A stretch of 5,662 nt of DNA from NCBI GenBank assembly GCA_001564205.1, contig LKMY01000130.1, forward strand, positions 1-5,662, in the 5' to 3' direction. This document shows, one piece after another, positions 5,359 through 5,662 of this stretch (within the stretch, counting starts at the first letter, position 1; the number at the start of each line of letters is the position of its first letter). The stretch comes from Nanohaloarchaea archaeon PL-Br10_U2g5. GTDB taxonomy: Archaea; Halobacteriota; Halobacteria; Halobacteriales; Haloferacaceae. Position numbers and translations under genes: made by a program. The notes under the pieces are model-generated. The model did not search any database and was not told the origin of the DNA. It worked only from the letters and a program-made list of their open reading frames with translations.

Positions 5359-5662
<304 letters not shown>

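Overview
This is a haloarchaeal chromosome segment (class Halobacteria). The evidence is high GC, a strong G/C bias at third codon positions, very acidic proteins (Asp/Glu-rich OsmC and MnhE tail), archaeal TATA boxes placed about 25-35 bases before start codons (mostly leaderless transcripts), and gene families with haloarchaeal flavour. I cannot assign a genus from sequence alone.

Layout. (1) Positions 1-2351, minus strand: the proximal part of an Mrp/Mnh-type multisubunit cation/proton antiporter operon, read right to left as mnhE, mnhF, mnhG and a MbhD/MbhE-type (DUF4040, MrpA C-terminal-like) subunit that runs off the left edge. Neighbouring genes overlap by 4 bases (ATGA or GTGA) and each start has a GAGGTG- or GGTGA-like ribosome binding site, so the operon is tightly translationally coupled. 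The order E-F-G-D/E matches archaeal membrane-bound hydrogenase/Mrp modules rather than bacterial mrpABCDEFG. (2) Positions 2541-3710, minus strand: coaBC, the bifunctional coenzyme A biosynthesis enzyme. Between it and mnhE lies a 180-190 base spacer with a cluster of short direct and inverted repeats. (3) Positions 3711-3913: divergent promoter region for coaBC (minus) and a metallo-beta-lactamase-fold hydrolase (plus). (4) Positions 3914-4633, plus strand: UPF0173/UlaG-like metal-dependent hydrolase. (5) Positions 4729-5127, plus strand: OsmC-family peroxide/thiol protein with its own promoter. (6) Positions 5128-5662: a gene-poor stretch with a T-rich terminator candidate, a strong GC hairpin, an AT-rich promoter, and the first 102 codons of an IS200/IS605 (IS1341-type) TnpB that runs off the right edge.

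The antiporter would exchange Na+ for H+ across the membrane, fitting a salt-in halophile. CoaBC is housekeeping; the hydrolase and OsmC protein look like independent single-gene units, and the TnpB element is a mobile insertion beside them. I see no clearly novel multi-gene system. The most unusual points are the MnhE protein with an added N-terminal universal-stress-like domain, the repeat cluster upstream of mnhE, and the hairpin preceding the TnpB gene.
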